Source: Hydrogenophaga pseudoflava
Lineage (GTDB): Bacteria > Pseudomonadota > Gammaproteobacteria > Burkholderiales > Burkholderiaceae_C
Reading direction: 5' to 3'
Length of the DNA: 64,000 nucleotides
Assembly: GCF_031020795.1 (NCBI RefSeq)
Contig: NZ_JAVHJP010000001.1
Location: forward strand, 1,028,751-1,092,750
Shown: positions 34,851 to 44,252 of the stretch, piece after piece
Position numbering within the stretch: the first letter of the stretch is position 1
Layout: every line of letters starts with the position of its first letter
Position numbers and translations under genes: made by a program
Notes under the pieces: generated by a model
Seen by the model: the letters and a program-made list of their open reading frames with translations, nothing else
What the model was told of the DNA's origin: nothing
Database searches by the model: none

Positions 34851-34928
34851 GGCACCGCGGAACCGGCTTTGCCGGGCCGCCAGTGCCGCCCCCTTGAGGG
34901 GGTCGCGCGCAGCGCGGCGGGGGTGGAC
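34851..34928. repeat. Intergenic REP-like element, copy A
   Basis: A short GC-rich element between the GST gene and the convergent acyl-CoA dehydrogenase. It contains GGAACCGGCTTTGCCGGGCC, then a small hairpin CCCCCTTGAGGGGG, then a GCGC-rich tail ending GGCGGGGGTGG. A related element lies at 54805-54886. The gap from 34803 to 34949 holds nothing else recognisable. Confidence 0.55.
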
Positions 34929-34949
34929 TCTGCTTCGCGGCGCGGGGGG

Positions 34950-36077
34950 TTACAACGATCTCGCAATGATGATCTTCTGCACGTCGCTGGTGCCTTCGTA
35001 GATCTGGCATACGCGCACGTCGCGCCAGATGCGCTCGACCGGGAAATCGTTCACATAGCCGTAACCGCCCAGGGTCTGGATCGCCGCCGAGCAGACCTGT
35101 TCGGCGGTCTCGCTGGCGAACAGCTTGGCCATGGCCGCTTCCTTCAGGCAGGGCCGGCCCGCGTCGCGCAGCGCGGCAGCGTGCCAGATCAGCTGGCGTG
35201 CGGCTTCCAGCCTGGTCGCGCACTCGGCCAGTCGGAAACCCACCGCCTGGTGGTTGAAGATGGCCGTGCCGAAGCTCTGGCGCTCCTTGGCGTAGGCGAT
35301 CGCCACGTCCAGCGCGCTGCGCGCCATGCCCACGCTCTGCGCCGCGATGCCGATGCGGCCGCCTTCGAGTGCGGACAGAGCGATCTTGTAGCCCTCGCCT
35401 TCCTGGCCGATCCGGTTCTCGACCGGGATGCGGCAGTTGTCGAAGTTGATCTGCGCCGTGTCGCTGCTGTGCTGGCCGACCTTGTCCTCCAGCCGCGCGA
35501 CCACGTAGCCCGGGTTGTCGGTGGGCACCATGAAGGCGCTCATGCCCTTCTTGCCCGCGCCCTTGTCGGTCACGGCGATCACCACCGCGGCCTGGCCGTT
35601 TTTCCCCGAGGTGATGAACTGCTTGACGCCATTGATCACGTACTCGTCGCCCTCGCGCACCGCCGTGGTCCGCAGACCCGACGCGTCGGAACCGACGTGC
35701 GGCTCGGTCAGGCAGAAGGCGCCGAGGATGTCGCCGCGCGCCGCCGGCACCAGCCACTGCTGCTGCTGCGCCGGCGTGCCGTATTTCATCAGGATGGCGT
35801 TGTAGGGGCAGTTGGTCACGCTGATGGCGGTGCTGGTGCCGCCGTCGCCGGCTGCGATCTCTTCCAGCACCAGGGCCAGCGTCAGGTAGTCCAGCCCCGC
35901 ACCGCCCAGCTCCTCGGGCACGCAGATGCCGTAGGCACCGAGTTCGGCCAGGCCCTGGTGCACGTCCTTCGGGAAGTGGTGTTCCTTGTCCCACCGCGCG
36001 GCGTTCGGCCACAGCTCTTCCTGCGCGAAGCTGCGCACGGCGTCGCGGATCATTTCCTGGTCTTGGGTCAGCAGCAT
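34950..36077 (-). CDS. Acyl-CoA dehydrogenase
   Basis: A 375-residue flavin acyl-CoA dehydrogenase. The FAD/substrate segment GAFCLTEPHVGSDASGLRTTA lies near residue 122, and ITSGKNGQAAVV follows. The catalytic base should be the glutamate in YEGTSDVQKIIIARSL near the C-terminus (position typical of short-chain dehydrogenases). It oxidises an acyl-CoA to the enoyl-CoA and passes electrons to ETF. It is the last gene of the minus-strand block that begins at the PaaI thioesterase and follows the SDR gene by 31 bases. Chain-length preference is not readable. Confidence 0.92.
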   Translation of the reverse strand: MLLTQDQEMIRDAVRSFAQEELWPNAARWDKEHHFPKDVHQGLAELGAYGICVPEELGGAGLDYLTLALVLEEIAAGDGGTSTAISVTNCPYNAILMKYGTPAQQQQWLVPAARGDILGAFCLTEPHVGSDASGLRTTAVREGDEYVINGVKQFITSGKNGQAAVVIAVTDKGAGKKGMSAFMVPTDNPGYVVARLEDKVGQHSSDTAQINFDNCRIPVENRIGQEGEGYKIALSALEGGRIGIAAQSVGMARSALDVAIAYAKERQSFGTAIFNHQAVGFRLAECATRLEAARQLIWHAAALRDAGRPCLKEAAMAKLFASETAEQVCSAAIQTLGGYGYVNDFPVERIWRDVRVCQIYEGTSDVQKIIIARSL

Positions 36078-36108
36078 CTGGTGTCTCTTCGGGTGGTGTG
36101 GTGTTCGG

Positions 36109-36777
36109 TCACCACGAGCTGGCGCGCCGGCCATCGTGGTGGATGAGTTGTCCGTTGTCTTCGGCCGTCAGGCTGGCCAGCACGGTGCGCAGGCCGCGCA
36201 CGCTGGCCTCGGCGGTCAGCGGCGCCGCGCCGCCGCCCATGTCGGTCTGCACCCAGCCCGGGTCCAGCGCCACCAGGGTCGCCTTGGGGTAGTCGAAACG
36301 TGCGCTGCTCGCGGCCATGTTCAGCGCCGCCTTGCTGGTGCGGTAGAGCCAGCTGTGACTGCCCGGCACCGGCCCGATCTGGCCCATGGCCGAGGAGATT
36401 GCGCCGAACGCGCCGCCGGCCGCCTCGACCGTGGGCATGACCTGAGGCAGCACCTGCATCAGGCCCAGCACATTGGTGTGCATCACGGCATCGAAAGCCT
36501 GCTGCGTGGGCGGCGAGGTGGCGCCGCCGTGGCTCATCACGCCGGCCACGTAGAGCGCGACATCGATTTCCTCGCCATCGAGCTGCCACGACAGGCCGCT
36601 CACGCTGGCGGGGTCGGCCACGTCCACACGCAGCGGTTCGGCGCCCAGCTCGCGCAGGCGTTCCAGCCCCTCGTCGTCGCGCGCCGTGGCGATCACGCGA
36701 TCGCCTGCCGCGCGGTACTGGCGCACGAACTCCAGCCCGATGCCGCGCGAGGCGCCGATGACGAGGACGGTGGCCAT
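36109..36777 (-). CDS. Short-chain dehydrogenase/reductase
   Basis: A 222-residue classical SDR. The cofactor motif is VIGASRGIGLEF (residues 5-16), the structural motif is YVAGVM (NNAG position changed), and the catalytic site is YRTSK in SWLYRTSKAALN, with the serine of AISSAMGQIG ahead of it. Two-residue variation at the NNAG site is common in this subgroup. It should be NADP-dependent. The start codon overlaps the stop of the thiolase gene by one base, so the two are translated together. Substrate unknown. Confidence 0.9.
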   Translation of the reverse strand: MATVLVIGASRGIGLEFVRQYRAAGDRVIATARDDEGLERLRELGAEPLRVDVADPASVSGLSWQLDGEEIDVALYVAGVMSHGGATSPPTQQAFDAVMHTNVLGLMQVLPQVMPTVEAAGGAFGAISSAMGQIGPVPGSHSWLYRTSKAALNMAASSARFDYPKATLVALDPGWVQTDMGGGAAPLTAEASVRGLRTVLASLTAEDNGQLIHHDGRRASSW

Positions 36778-37967
36778 CAGATCAGTTCAACCGCCATGGC
36801 GGTGGCTTCGCCGCCACCGATGCACAGCGTCGCCACGCCCTTCTTGCCACCGCGCGCCTGCAATGCGTGCAGCAGCGTCACCAGGATGCGCGCGCCGCTC
36901 GCGCCGATGGGGTGGCCCAGCGCGCAGGCACCGCCGTTGACGTTCACCTTGTCGTGCGGAATGTCGAGTTCGGTCATCAGCGCCATGGGCACCACGGCGA
37001 AGGCTTCGTTGATCTCCCACAGGTCCACATCGCCCACGCCCCAGCCCGTCTTGGCCAGCAGCTTCTGCGTCGCGCCCACCGGCGCGGTGGCGAACCAGTT
37101 GGGTTCCTGCGCGTGGGTGGCGTGGGCCACGATGCGGGCCAGCGGCTGGAGGCCCTGGGCCTTCGCCGTCGACTCACGCATCAGCACCAGCGCGGCGGCG
37201 CCGTCGTTGATCGACGAGGACGAGGCGGCGGTGATGGTGCCGTCCTTCTTGAAGGCCGGCTTGAGGCCGGGGATCTTGTCGAGCTTGACCTTGCCCGGCC
37301 CTTCATCCACCGAGACCACGCGCTCGCCGCTGCGGTCTTTCACCGTCACGGGCGCGATCTCCTTGGCGAAGGCACCGCTCTCGGTCGCGGCCTTGGCGCG
37401 CGTCACCGAAGCGATGGCGAAGGCGTCCTGCTGCTCACGCGTGAAGCTGTATTTGGCGGCGCAGTCTTCACCGAAGGTGCCCATGCTGCGACCGGGTTCG
37501 TAGGCGTCTTCCAGACCGTCGAGCATCATGTGGTCGTAGATCTTGTCGTGGCCCATGCGGTAGCCGCCCCGCCCCTTGAGCATTAGGTAAGGCGCGTTGG
37601 TCATGCTCTCCATGCCGCCCGAGACCATCACCGTCGCGCTGCCGGCCAGCAGCATGTCGTGCGCCAGCATGGTGGCCTTCATGCCCGAGCCGCACATCTT
37701 GGACAGCGTCACCGCACCGGCCGACAGCGGCAGGCCGCCCTTGAGCGCGGCCTGGCGCGCGGGCGCCTGGCCCTGGCCGGCCATCAGGCAGTTGCCGAAC
37801 AGCACCTCGTCGACCAGCCCGGCTTTCACGCCGCTGCGTTCGACCGCGGCCTTGATGGCCACGCCGCCCAGGTCGTGGGCAGACAGCGCGGCGAAGTCGC
37901 TCTGGAACGAGCCCATGGGGGTGCGGGCGGCGCCGACGATGACGACGGGATCGGTGGTATTGCTCAT
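36777..37967 (-). CDS. Acetyl-CoA C-acetyltransferase (thiolase)
   Basis: A 396-residue type II thiolase. The nucleophile cysteine is in KMCGSGMKA (near residue 91). The second and third signatures are NVNGGACALGHPIGASGARI (near 346) and the C-terminal CIGGGEATAMAVE with the second active cysteine. It condenses or cleaves acetoacetyl-CoA, so it can dispose of the acetoacetate made by the HMG-CoA lyase once activated. The next gene, aceK, ends 20 bases upstream on the same strand. The family also includes PhbA-like biosynthetic thiolases. Confidence 0.94.
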   Translation of the reverse strand: MSNTTDPVVIVGAARTPMGSFQSDFAALSAHDLGGVAIKAAVERSGVKAGLVDEVLFGNCLMAGQGQAPARQAALKGGLPLSAGAVTLSKMCGSGMKATMLAHDMLLAGSATVMVSGGMESMTNAPYLMLKGRGGYRMGHDKIYDHMMLDGLEDAYEPGRSMGTFGEDCAAKYSFTREQQDAFAIASVTRAKAATESGAFAKEIAPVTVKDRSGERVVSVDEGPGKVKLDKIPGLKPAFKKDGTITAASSSSINDGAAALVLMRESTAKAQGLQPLARIVAHATHAQEPNWFATAPVGATQKLLAKTGWGVGDVDLWEINEAFAVVPMALMTELDIPHDKVNVNGGACALGHPIGASGARILVTLLHALQARGGKKGVATLCIGGGEATAMAVELI

Positions 37968-37987
37968 GGGAATCTCCTTTGAAAAAG

Positions 37988-39823
37988 TCAGTCCAGAAGT
38001 TCTTTGTGCGCCTGCGCGCGAAAGCGCCGGGCACGTTCGTAGGGGAACACGTCGTACACGTGTCCCGCGGCGATGCGTTCCTTGTGCGCCTGCCAGAACG
38101 CCGGGTCCAGCAGGTCGGCGTGGTGCTTCATGAAGTCCTCGCGCACCATCGGATTGCCCAGCAGGAAGGGCCCGAAGGTCTCGGGAAACACGTCGTGCGG
38201 GCCGACCGAGTACCAGACCTCGCCCGACATCTCGTCTTCCTCGTTGCGCGGCGGCGGCACGCGGCGGAAGTGGCAGTCGGTGATGTATTCGATCTCGTCG
38301 TAGTCGTAGAACACCACCTTGCCGTGGCGCGTGATGCCGAAGTTCTTCCACAGCATGTCGCCCGGAAAGATGTTCGCGGCCACCAGGTCCTTGATGGCGT
38401 TGCCGTACTCGACCACCGCCTGGGTGATCTGCCCGCGCGCCCGGCGCAGCGAGGTGTCGTCGACGTCGGGGGTCTGCAGCGTGTCGAAGGCTTCCTGCAG
38501 GTAGATGTTGAGCGGGATCATGCGCCGCTCGATGTAGCAGTGCCTGAGGACGACCTCGGTCGTGCCGTCGCCGTCGCGGTCGCTGATCTCCAGCTGGCTG
38601 GGCGCGTACTTCTGGATCTCGGCGATCAGCTCGTCGGTGAAGCGGTCGCGCGGAAAGCCCACCTCTGAAAACTCCAGCGTGTCGGCCATGCGGCCCACGC
38701 GGTCGTGCTGCTTGACCAGCAGGTACTTGCCGCGGATCTGCTCGCGCGTGGTGTCTTTCTGCGCCGGGTAGAAGTCCTTGATGAGCTTGAAGACAAACGG
38801 AAAGCTCGGCAGATCGAACACCAGCATCACCATGCCCTTGATGCCGGGTGCGATGCGGAACCTGTCCGTGCTGTGGCGCATGTGCGCCAGGAAGTCGCGG
38901 TAGAACAGGGTCTTGCCCTGCTTGGCCAGGCCCAGGGCGTTGTAGAACTCGGCGCGCGGCTTGCGCGGCATCAGGCTGCGCAGGAACTGCACGTAGGCGC
39001 TGGGCACCTCCATGTCGACCATGAAATAGGCGCGCGCAAAACTGAACAGCATCAGCAGGTCGTCCTCGCCGAACAGCGCGGCATCGATCACCAGGCGGCC
39101 GTTGCCGTCGTGCAGGATGGGCAGGGCGAACGGCACCTCCTGGAAGCCGTTGATGATCCTGCCGACCACGTAGGCGCCCTTGTTCCGGTAGAACAGGCCC
39201 GAGAGCGCCTGGATCTGGAAGTTGGCGCGCAACTTGTGGTGGTCGAAACGCTGGCGCATGGCTTCGAGCACCAGCCCCGCGTCGCGCCCGAGGTCGTCGA
39301 AGGGCACGCGCAGGTCGAAGTCCTCGATCATGCGGCGCACCTCGGCGCGCATGGTGTCGTGCGTCGGGTAGTAGCTGCGGTAGGTGGGCAGCGCCTTCGG
39401 CTCGTCGTTCTCGATGTACTCGGTGGAGACCGCCGGGCGCACGAAGATGAAGTCGTTCTGGAAGTAGGCGCGCTTGAGGATCTTGGTGGTGACCGAGTTG
39501 AAGAAGGTCTCGGCCAGCTCCGGCTGGTGGTGGTTCACCAGCAGCCCGATGTAGTGCAGCTTGACCTGCTCCCACACCGCCATGGGCTGCTGGTCGGCCT
39601 TGTACTCCTTGACCAGGCGTTGCAGGCATTCGCGCACCCGCAGGTCGTAGAACTCGATGCGCTCGCGCTGCGCCCGCTGCTGGGCCGCCCAGTCGCGCGA
39701 TTCGAAACGGTGCTTGGCGCGCGCGGACTCGGCGCGGAACAGGCGGTAATGGCGGTTGAACCCGTCCATCATCGCCTTCGCGATGTCATAGGCCACGGTC
39801 GAATCCAGCCGCTGGGGGAACAT
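37988..39823 (-). CDS. aceK: Isocitrate dehydrogenase kinase/phosphatase
   Basis: A 611-residue AceK, the bifunctional enzyme that phosphorylates and dephosphorylates isocitrate dehydrogenase, thereby steering isocitrate to the TCA cycle or to the glyoxylate shunt. Length and ends fit ([18 protein letters not shown] at the start; [19 protein letters not shown] at the end). The kinase-like ATP-site segment is visible around [23 protein letters not shown], and the catalytic part includes [27 protein letters not shown]. No isocitrate lyase or malate synthase gene is adjacent; aceK here is in a branched-chain acyl-CoA block instead. Confidence 0.95.
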   Translation of the reverse strand: MFPQRLDSTVAYDIAKAMMDGFNRHYRLFRAESARAKHRFESRDWAAQQRAQRERIEFYDLRVRECLQRLVKEYKADQQPMAVWEQVKLHYIGLLVNHHQPELAETFFNSVTTKILKRAYFQNDFIFVRPAVSTEYIENDEPKALPTYRSYYPTHDTMRAEVRRMIEDFDLRVPFDDLGRDAGLVLEAMRQRFDHHKLRANFQIQALSGLFYRNKGAYVVGRIINGFQEVPFALPILHDGNGRLVIDAALFGEDDLLMLFSFARAYFMVDMEVPSAYVQFLRSLMPRKPRAEFYNALGLAKQGKTLFYRDFLAHMRHSTDRFRIAPGIKGMVMLVFDLPSFPFVFKLIKDFYPAQKDTTREQIRGKYLLVKQHDRVGRMADTLEFSEVGFPRDRFTDELIAEIQKYAPSQLEISDRDGDGTTEVVLRHCYIERRMIPLNIYLQEAFDTLQTPDVDDTSLRRARGQITQAVVEYGNAIKDLVAANIFPGDMLWKNFGITRHGKVVFYDYDEIEYITDCHFRRVPPPRNEEDEMSGEVWYSVGPHDVFPETFGPFLLGNPMVREDFMKHHADLLDPAFWQAHKERIAAGHVYDVFPYERARRFRAQAHKELLD

Positions 39824-39837
39824 GGCCTGCGGGCGCC

Positions 39838-40494
39838 TCAGGTCTCGGCGCGGGGGTATCGCTTGAGCGCGTTGCGGAACTGCGGCATCACCTCTTCCGG
39901 CCGGCTGATGCTCACGCCCAGGTCTTTCACCAGGCCGTCCTTGAGGCCGTAGCACCAGCCGTGCACCGACACCTTCTGGCCACGCGCCCAGGCGTCCTGC
40001 AGCACATTGGTCAGCGCCACGTTGCCCACCTGCTCGATCACGTTCATCTCGCACAGCACGTCCTCCTGCACCGCCACGGGCAGGTGGTCCAGGCGCTTGC
40101 GGTGGCGCATCTTCACGTCGTGCACATGGCGCAGCCAGTTGTCGGCCAGGCCCACACGCATGCCCTTGAGCGTGGCGAGCACGCCGCCGCAGCCGTAATG
40201 CCCCACGACCAGGATGTGCTCGACCTTGAGGTACTCGACCGCGAACTGGATCACCGACAGCGCATTGAGGTCCGAGTGCACCACCACGTTGGCCACGTTG
40301 CGGTGCACGAACACCTCGCCCGGCTCCAGGCCGGTGATCTGGTTCGCCGGGACGCGGCTGTCGGAGCAGCCGATCCACAGGTACTTGGGGTTCTGCTGCT
40401 GCGCCAGCTTCTGGAAATAGCCGGGGCGCTCCAACTCGGTCTGGGCGGCCCAGTTGCGGTTGGCGTCGATGAGGTTTTGAAGTGGATGGGTCAT
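39838..40494 (-). CDS. can: Beta-class carbonic anhydrase
   Basis: A 218-residue beta carbonic anhydrase. Zinc ligands are visible as CSDSR (Cys43 region), HYGCGG (His and Cys near residues 99-102). The Asp-Arg pair in CSDSRVP is the active-site dyad. It interconverts carbon dioxide and bicarbonate. Bicarbonate is the substrate of the methylcrotonyl-CoA carboxylase encoded in the other leucine locus, so the placement may be meaningful, but can genes are essential and their neighbourhoods vary. The gap to aceK is 14 bases. Confidence 0.95.
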   Translation of the reverse strand: MTHPLQNLIDANRNWAAQTELERPGYFQKLAQQQNPKYLWIGCSDSRVPANQITGLEPGEVFVHRNVANVVVHSDLNALSVIQFAVEYLKVEHILVVGHYGCGGVLATLKGMRVGLADNWLRHVHDVKMRHRKRLDHLPVAVQEDVLCEMNVIEQVGNVALTNVLQDAWARGQKVSVHGWCYGLKDGLVKDLGVSISRPEEVMPQFRNALKRYPRAET

Positions 40495-40546
40495 GCGGCG
40501 ATGTTACCTACGCGCCCCGCGCAGCGGTGGGGCGTGGCAGCCTCAT

Positions 40547-41728
40547 TCAGCACGTTTCCGCGAACAGTTCGCGGCCGATCAGCATGCGGCGGATTTCGGA
40601 CGTTCCGGCGCCGATCTCGTACAGCTTGGCGTCGCGCCACAGGCGGCCCAGCGGGTACTCGTTGATGTAGCCGTTGCCGCCGTAGATCTGCACGCCCTCG
40701 CCGGCCATCCAGGTGGCCTTCTCGGCGGTCCAGAGGATGACCGAGGCGCAGTCCTTGCGCACCTGGCGCACGTGCTCGGTGCCCAGCAGGTCGAGGTTCT
40801 TGGCCACGGTGTAGGCAAAGCTGCGCGCGGCCTGCAGCACGGTGTACATGTCGGCGACCTTGCCCTGGATCAGCTGGAACTCGCCGATGCTCTGGCCGAA
40901 CTGCTTGCGGTCGTGGATGTACGGGATCACGTTGTCCATGACCGCCTGCATGATGCCCAGCGGCCCGCCGGTCAGCACCGCGCGCTCGTAGTCCAGGCCC
41001 GACATCAGCACCTTGGCGCCGTTGTTCAGGCCGCCCAGGATGTTCTCGGCCGGCACCTCGACGTCCTGGAACACCAGCTCGCCGGTGTGGCTACCGCGCA
41101 TGCCCAGCTTGTCGAGCTTCTGCGCGATGCTGAAACCCTTCATGCCTTTTTCGATCAGGAAGGCCGTGACGCCGCGCGCGCCCATCTCGGGCTCGGTCTT
41201 GGCGTAGACCACCAGGGTGTCGGCGTCGGGGCCGTTGGTGATCCACATCTTGCTGCCGTTGAGCAGGTAGTAACCGCCCTTGTCCTCGGCCTTGAGCTTC
41301 ATGCTGATGACGTCGGAGCCGGCGCCGGGCTCGCTCATGGCCAGCGCGCCCACGTGTTCGCCGCTGATCAGCTTGGGCAGGTACCTGGCCTTCTGCGCGT
41401 CGCTGCCGTTGCGGTTGATCTGGTTCACGCACAGGTTGCTGTGCGCGCCGTAGGAGAGGCCCACCGAGGCGCTGGCGCGGCTGATCTCTTCCATGGCCAC
41501 CATGTGGGCCAGGTAGCCCATGTTGGCGCCGCCGTACTGCTCGGGCACGGTGATGCCCAGCACGCCCAGCTCGCCCATCTTGCGCCAGCAGTCCATGGGG
41601 AACTGGTCGTCGCGGTCGATCTGTGCCGCACGCGGCGCGATCTCGGCCTGCGCGAAATCGCGCACCGCGTCGCGCAGGGCATCGATGTCTTCACCAAGCT
41701 GGAAGTTCAGGCCGGGCAGGTTGCTCAT
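40547..41728 (-). CDS. liuA: Isovaleryl-CoA dehydrogenase
   Basis: A 393-residue acyl-CoA dehydrogenase of the isovaleryl type. It starts the leucine-specific part of the pathway by converting isovaleryl-CoA to 3-methylcrotonyl-CoA. Supporting motifs are [19 protein letters not shown] near residue 130 and [19 protein letters not shown] near 242, in which the glutamate of DYERAVL is the catalytic base at the position unique to isovaleryl-CoA dehydrogenases. The last third contains [23 protein letters not shown]. It lies between the PaaI thioesterase and the carbonic anhydrase genes, not beside mccB as in pseudomonads. Confidence 0.94.
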   Translation of the reverse strand: MSNLPGLNFQLGEDIDALRDAVRDFAQAEIAPRAAQIDRDDQFPMDCWRKMGELGVLGITVPEQYGGANMGYLAHMVAMEEISRASASVGLSYGAHSNLCVNQINRNGSDAQKARYLPKLISGEHVGALAMSEPGAGSDVISMKLKAEDKGGYYLLNGSKMWITNGPDADTLVVYAKTEPEMGARGVTAFLIEKGMKGFSIAQKLDKLGMRGSHTGELVFQDVEVPAENILGGLNNGAKVLMSGLDYERAVLTGGPLGIMQAVMDNVIPYIHDRKQFGQSIGEFQLIQGKVADMYTVLQAARSFAYTVAKNLDLLGTEHVRQVRKDCASVILWTAEKATWMAGEGVQIYGGNGYINEYPLGRLWRDAKLYEIGAGTSEIRRMLIGRELFAETC

Positions 41729-41756
41729 GGGGTTCTCCTTGGGGTGGATCGGTTGT

Positions 41757-42203
41757 TCAGTAGGTCTTGGGCACGGGCACCAGGGTCTGCTGCATCACGG
41801 CGCAGTCAGACCGTTTGCCGTCGGCCCCGATGTGCACCACCTCGGCGGTGGTGACGATGATGCGTTTGCCGCCACGCACGACGCGACCGGTGGCCTGGAG
41901 TTCGCCGCCCTGGAAGGCCGCGAGGAAGTTGATCTTGTATTCCACGGTGGTGACTTCCATGCCCTCGGGCGCCACCGTCAGGGCCGCGTAGCCGCCCGCT
42001 ATGTCGGCCAGCGCACCCATGGCGCCCCCGTGAAAACCGCCCTGCTGCTGCGTCACGCATACGCTGTACGGCAGGGCCAGCGTCACCGTGCCCGGCGCCA
42101 CGGCCAGCAGGCGCACGCCCAGCGCCTGCATCATGCCCTGGCGGTCCAGGCTGGTCTGCACGCGCTGGCGCAGGGCGTCGTGGCTGGGGTTTGTCTCGCT
42201 CAT
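41757..42203 (-). CDS. PaaI family hotdog thioesterase
   Basis: A 148-residue hotdog-fold protein. The acyl-CoA pocket segment is [24 protein letters not shown] near residues 49-72, the typical HGG (H/G)xxxxLaD pattern of PaaI thioesterases. It probably hydrolyses short acyl-CoA esters, sparing CoA. It is the first gene of the minus-strand block that contains liuA, can and aceK. A near-perfect palindrome lies 8 bases before its ATG, the site class I assign to LiuR. Regulation by the nearby MerR protein is therefore likely. Confidence 0.88.
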   Translation of the reverse strand: MSETNPSHDALRQRVQTSLDRQGMMQALGVRLLAVAPGTVTLALPYSVCVTQQQGGFHGGAMGALADIAGGYAALTVAPEGMEVTTVEYKINFLAAFQGGELQATGRVVRGGKRIIVTTAEVVHIGADGKRSDCAVMQQTLVPVPKTY

Positions 42204-42210
42204 TTTTGAT

Positions 42211-42231
42211 TTACGTTTACGTAAACGTCAA
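42211..42231. promoter_or_regulatory. Palindromic operator ahead of the PaaI thioesterase, probable LiuR site
   Basis: The core ACGTTTACGTAAACGT (42213-42228) is a perfect 16-base palindrome within TTACGTTTACGTAAACGTCAA. It lies just upstream of the thioesterase start. A possible promoter is CATAAT (42233-42238) with TTGCCC 18 bases upstream, so a bound protein would block transcription. The same sequence with few changes occurs at 44253-44273 beside a MerR-type gene. Confidence 0.65.
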
Positions 42232-42278
42232 TTATGACCGAGACCGGCGGACCAGGGCAAGCCCGGGCCGGCCGGTGA

Positions 42279-42875
42279 TCAGCTCCGTGCCAGACCGGTG
42301 AAGAGCCGCCGGAACGCTTCGAGGTACGGCCCCGGCGCTTCGCCCTGCGCCATGGCCAGCGCCGCCCGGTCGAAGGCGGCGGACAGCAGCACCGTCAGTT
42401 CATGCAGCGGCGCCGGCCCGTGGGTCCCACCGAGCAGCTGTGCCAGGCCGTCCCGGAGCGCCTGCGTGCCCGCGCGCTCGCTCAGTGTCATCACCTGCGT
42501 CGGCGGCAACACCGAGGGCGCCTCCAGCAACAGCAGCCGGGCCCGCCCCGGTTGTGCCATCGAGGCGAAATACGCCTCGGCTCCGGCCAGCAGTGCGTCG
42601 ACGGGTCGGTCGTGGTGGGCCGAGCCCCGGGCCACATCGTCGGCCACCGCCTGCGCCAGCTGCTCGGCGACCGCCAGGAACAGCGCCGTCTTGTCGGCAA
42701 AGTGGTGGTAGAGCGCCCCGCGGGTGAGGCCGGCGGCGGACACGATCTCCGGCGTGCCCGTGGCGGCGTAGCCGCGATGGAGAAACAGCTCCCGCGCCGC
42801 GGCGATGAGGGCGGCGCGGGTGGTGTCGGTGCGCTCGGCCTGCGAGCGACGAACGGCGGCAGCGGGTCTTTGCAT
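42279..42875 (-). CDS. TetR family transcriptional regulator
   Basis: A regulator of about 198 residues. The helix-turn-helix is ALIAAARELFLHRGYAATGTPEIVSAAGLTRGALYHHFADKTALF. The C-terminal domain begins around residue 70. I placed the start at the ATG at 42875; an ATG at 42908 is also in frame but lies inside one of two operator-like repeats, and neither has a ribosome site. The protein is divergent from the VOC gene by about 65 bases, with an 8-1-8 inverted repeat in the gap, the classic layout of an autoregulated TetR repressor that controls its neighbour. Confidence 0.85.
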   Translation of the reverse strand: MQRPAAAVRRSQAERTDTTRAALIAAARELFLHRGYAATGTPEIVSAAGLTRGALYHHFADKTALFLAVAEQLAQAVADDVARGSAHHDRPVDALLAGAEAYFASMAQPGRARLLLLEAPSVLPPTQVMTLSERAGTQALRDGLAQLLGGTHGPAPLHELTVLLSAAFDRAALAMAQGEAPGPYLEAFRRLFTGLARS

Positions 42876-42921
42876 ACATACAGCCTGTATGTTAGATTGA
42901 AGATACATGCGGATTGTATGT
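42876..42921. promoter_or_regulatory. TetR operator pair between the TetR and VOC genes
   Basis: A perfect inverted repeat, ACATACAG-C-CTGTATGT (42876-42892), lies in the divergent gap next to the TetR start. A weaker copy of the same pattern, ACATGCGG-A-TTGTATGT, lies at 42905-42921. Spacing and form suit a TetR dimer pair. Confidence 0.55.
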
Positions 42922-42940
42922 ATGCAACCGGAGCAGCGAC

Positions 42941-43393
42941 ATGAAGATTTCCCAGTACTACCCCGTTCTCATGACCGATCGCGTCGAGCCGACGGCGCAG
43001 TTCTACGAGCGGTATTTCCGTTTCTCGCGCCAGTTCAGCAGCGACTGGTACGTGCACCTGCAGTCGACCGACGACCCTTCGGTCAACCTCGCCATCCTCG
43101 ACGGCGACCACGACAGTGTTCCCGCCTGCGCACGGGGTGGCCGCGCGGGCGGGCTGCTGCTGAACTTCGAGGTGGCCGATGTCGACGCCGAGTACGCCCG
43201 AGCGCGGTCCGAAGGGCTGGACGTTCGGCTGGACCTGCGCGACGAGGCCTTCGGCCAGCGGCACTTCATCGTGCGCGACCCGAACGGGGTGCTGATCGAC
43301 GTGATCCAGCCGATCCCGCCGAGCGCCGAATTCCTGGCGCAGTACGCCGACGGCGCGGCGGCGGCCCCACCGGCCTCCGGGCTCAGCGGCTGA
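42941..43393 (+). CDS. VOC family (glyoxalase/dioxygenase fold) protein
   Basis: A 150-residue protein of the vicinal-oxygen-chelate fold. The N-terminal [26 protein letters not shown] and the C-terminal [21 protein letters not shown] are typical of glyoxalase/bleomycin-resistance-like proteins; the pattern D-P-N-G-V is the usual final strand. It may detoxify or isomerise a small metabolite, or bind a toxic compound. GGAGC lies 7 bases before the chosen ATG. It is divergent from, and likely repressed by, the TetR gene, so a xenobiotic or metabolite response is plausible. Its stop overlaps the DUF1304 gene by 11 bases. Confidence 0.83.
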   Translation: MKISQYYPVLMTDRVEPTAQFYERYFRFSRQFSSDWYVHLQSTDDPSVNLAILDGDHDSVPACARGGRAGGLLLNFEVADVDAEYARARSEGLDVRLDLRDEAFGQRHFIVRDPNGVLIDVIQPIPPSAEFLAQYADGAAAAPPASGLSG

Positions 43394-43742
43394 ACCAGAG
43401 CGCGATCAACCCCAGCGTCGCCGGCACGGCCTGGACGAACAGGATCTTGCGGCTGGAGGTGGCGGCGCCGTACAGGCCGGCCACCAGGATGCAGGCGAGG
43501 AAAAAGACCTTCACGGCGAAGCCTTCCGCACCCAGCCACAGCCCCCAGAACAGACCGGCCGCCAGGAAGCCGTTGTACAGCCCCTGGTTGGCCGCCAGCA
43601 CCTTGGTCGCGGCCGAGAACTCCGGCGTCAGGCCGAAGGCCTTGCGGCCCTTGGGCGTGTCCCAGAGAAACATCTCCAGCACCAGGATGTAGACGTGGAT
43701 CAGCGCCAGCAGGGCGATGATGATGGTGGCGACCAGGCTCAT
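43383..43742 (-). CDS. DUF1304 membrane protein
   Basis: A 119-residue integral membrane protein with four hydrophobic segments. It matches the DUF1304 family by its length and by [29 protein letters not shown] near the start and [18 protein letters not shown] in the middle. Function unknown. It is convergent with the VOC gene (11-base tail overlap) and lies 34 bases downstream of the MerR gene on the minus strand, so read-through from that gene is possible. Confidence 0.88.
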   Translation of the reverse strand: MSLVATIIIALLALIHVYILVLEMFLWDTPKGRKAFGLTPEFSAATKVLAANQGLYNGFLAAGLFWGLWLGAEGFAVKVFFLACILVAGLYGAATSSRKILFVQAVPATLGLIALWFSR

Positions 43743-43776
43743 GAAGCGACTCCGACAGCAGAAGGAGCCGCCGAGT

Positions 43777-44184
43777 CTAGGCCTTGTCGGCCTTTTCCAC
43801 CTTGGCCAGCAGCGCCCGCGCCTCTTTCTCGTGCACCTTGACCTCGTCGAGGTTGGCCATGAGGTCGGCCAGCTGCTCCTCGAGCTGGCGCTTGTGGTCG
43901 GCCAGCACCGTCAGGAACTTGCGCAGCTGCGGCCCGGTGTCGCGCGGGCTGTCGTACATGTCGATGATGTCCTTGGCCTCGGTGAGCGAGAGCCCCAGGC
44001 GCTTGGCGCGCAGCGTGAGCTTCAACCGGGTGCGGTCGCGCGCGCTGTAGACCCGGTTGCGGCCGCCCGGCCCTTCGCGCTGCGGCTGCAGCAGCCCCAT
44101 GTCTTCGTAGAAGCGGATGGCGCGCGTGGTCAGGTCGAACTCGCGCGCGAGGTCGCTGATGGAATAGGTCGGGTTGGTCGCCAT
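43777..44184 (-). CDS. liuR: MerR family regulator, probable LiuR
   Basis: A 135-residue MerR-type regulator. The DNA-binding part is YSISDLAREFDLTTRAIRFYEDMGLLQPQREGPGGRNRVYSARDRTRLKLTL, residues 7-60, and a long amphipathic coiled coil (about 90-135) follows for dimerisation. It has no cysteine pair for metal sensing. LiuR proteins of this size control branched-chain amino acid degradation in many proteobacteria. The palindrome at 44253-44273 just upstream, and its match before the thioesterase/liuA block, support that role. The frame is open upstream but the conserved start is at 44184. Confidence 0.8.
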   Translation of the reverse strand: MATNPTYSISDLAREFDLTTRAIRFYEDMGLLQPQREGPGGRNRVYSARDRTRLKLTLRAKRLGLSLTEAKDIIDMYDSPRDTGPQLRKFLTVLADHKRQLEEQLADLMANLDEVKVHEKEARALLAKVEKADKA

Positions 44185-44252
44185 GGTGGTCGCAGGGGGT
44201 GTCGGCTTTCGGACAGCGGCGACGGGGATCGATCCCTAGAATGCGTCGCATC

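Noticed and set aside
40510..40535. GC-rich hairpin between carbonic anhydrase and liuA genes as a terminator
   Set aside because: The arms (CGCCCC / GGGGCG) pair only over about six bases and no T run follows, so I do not use it to split the block.
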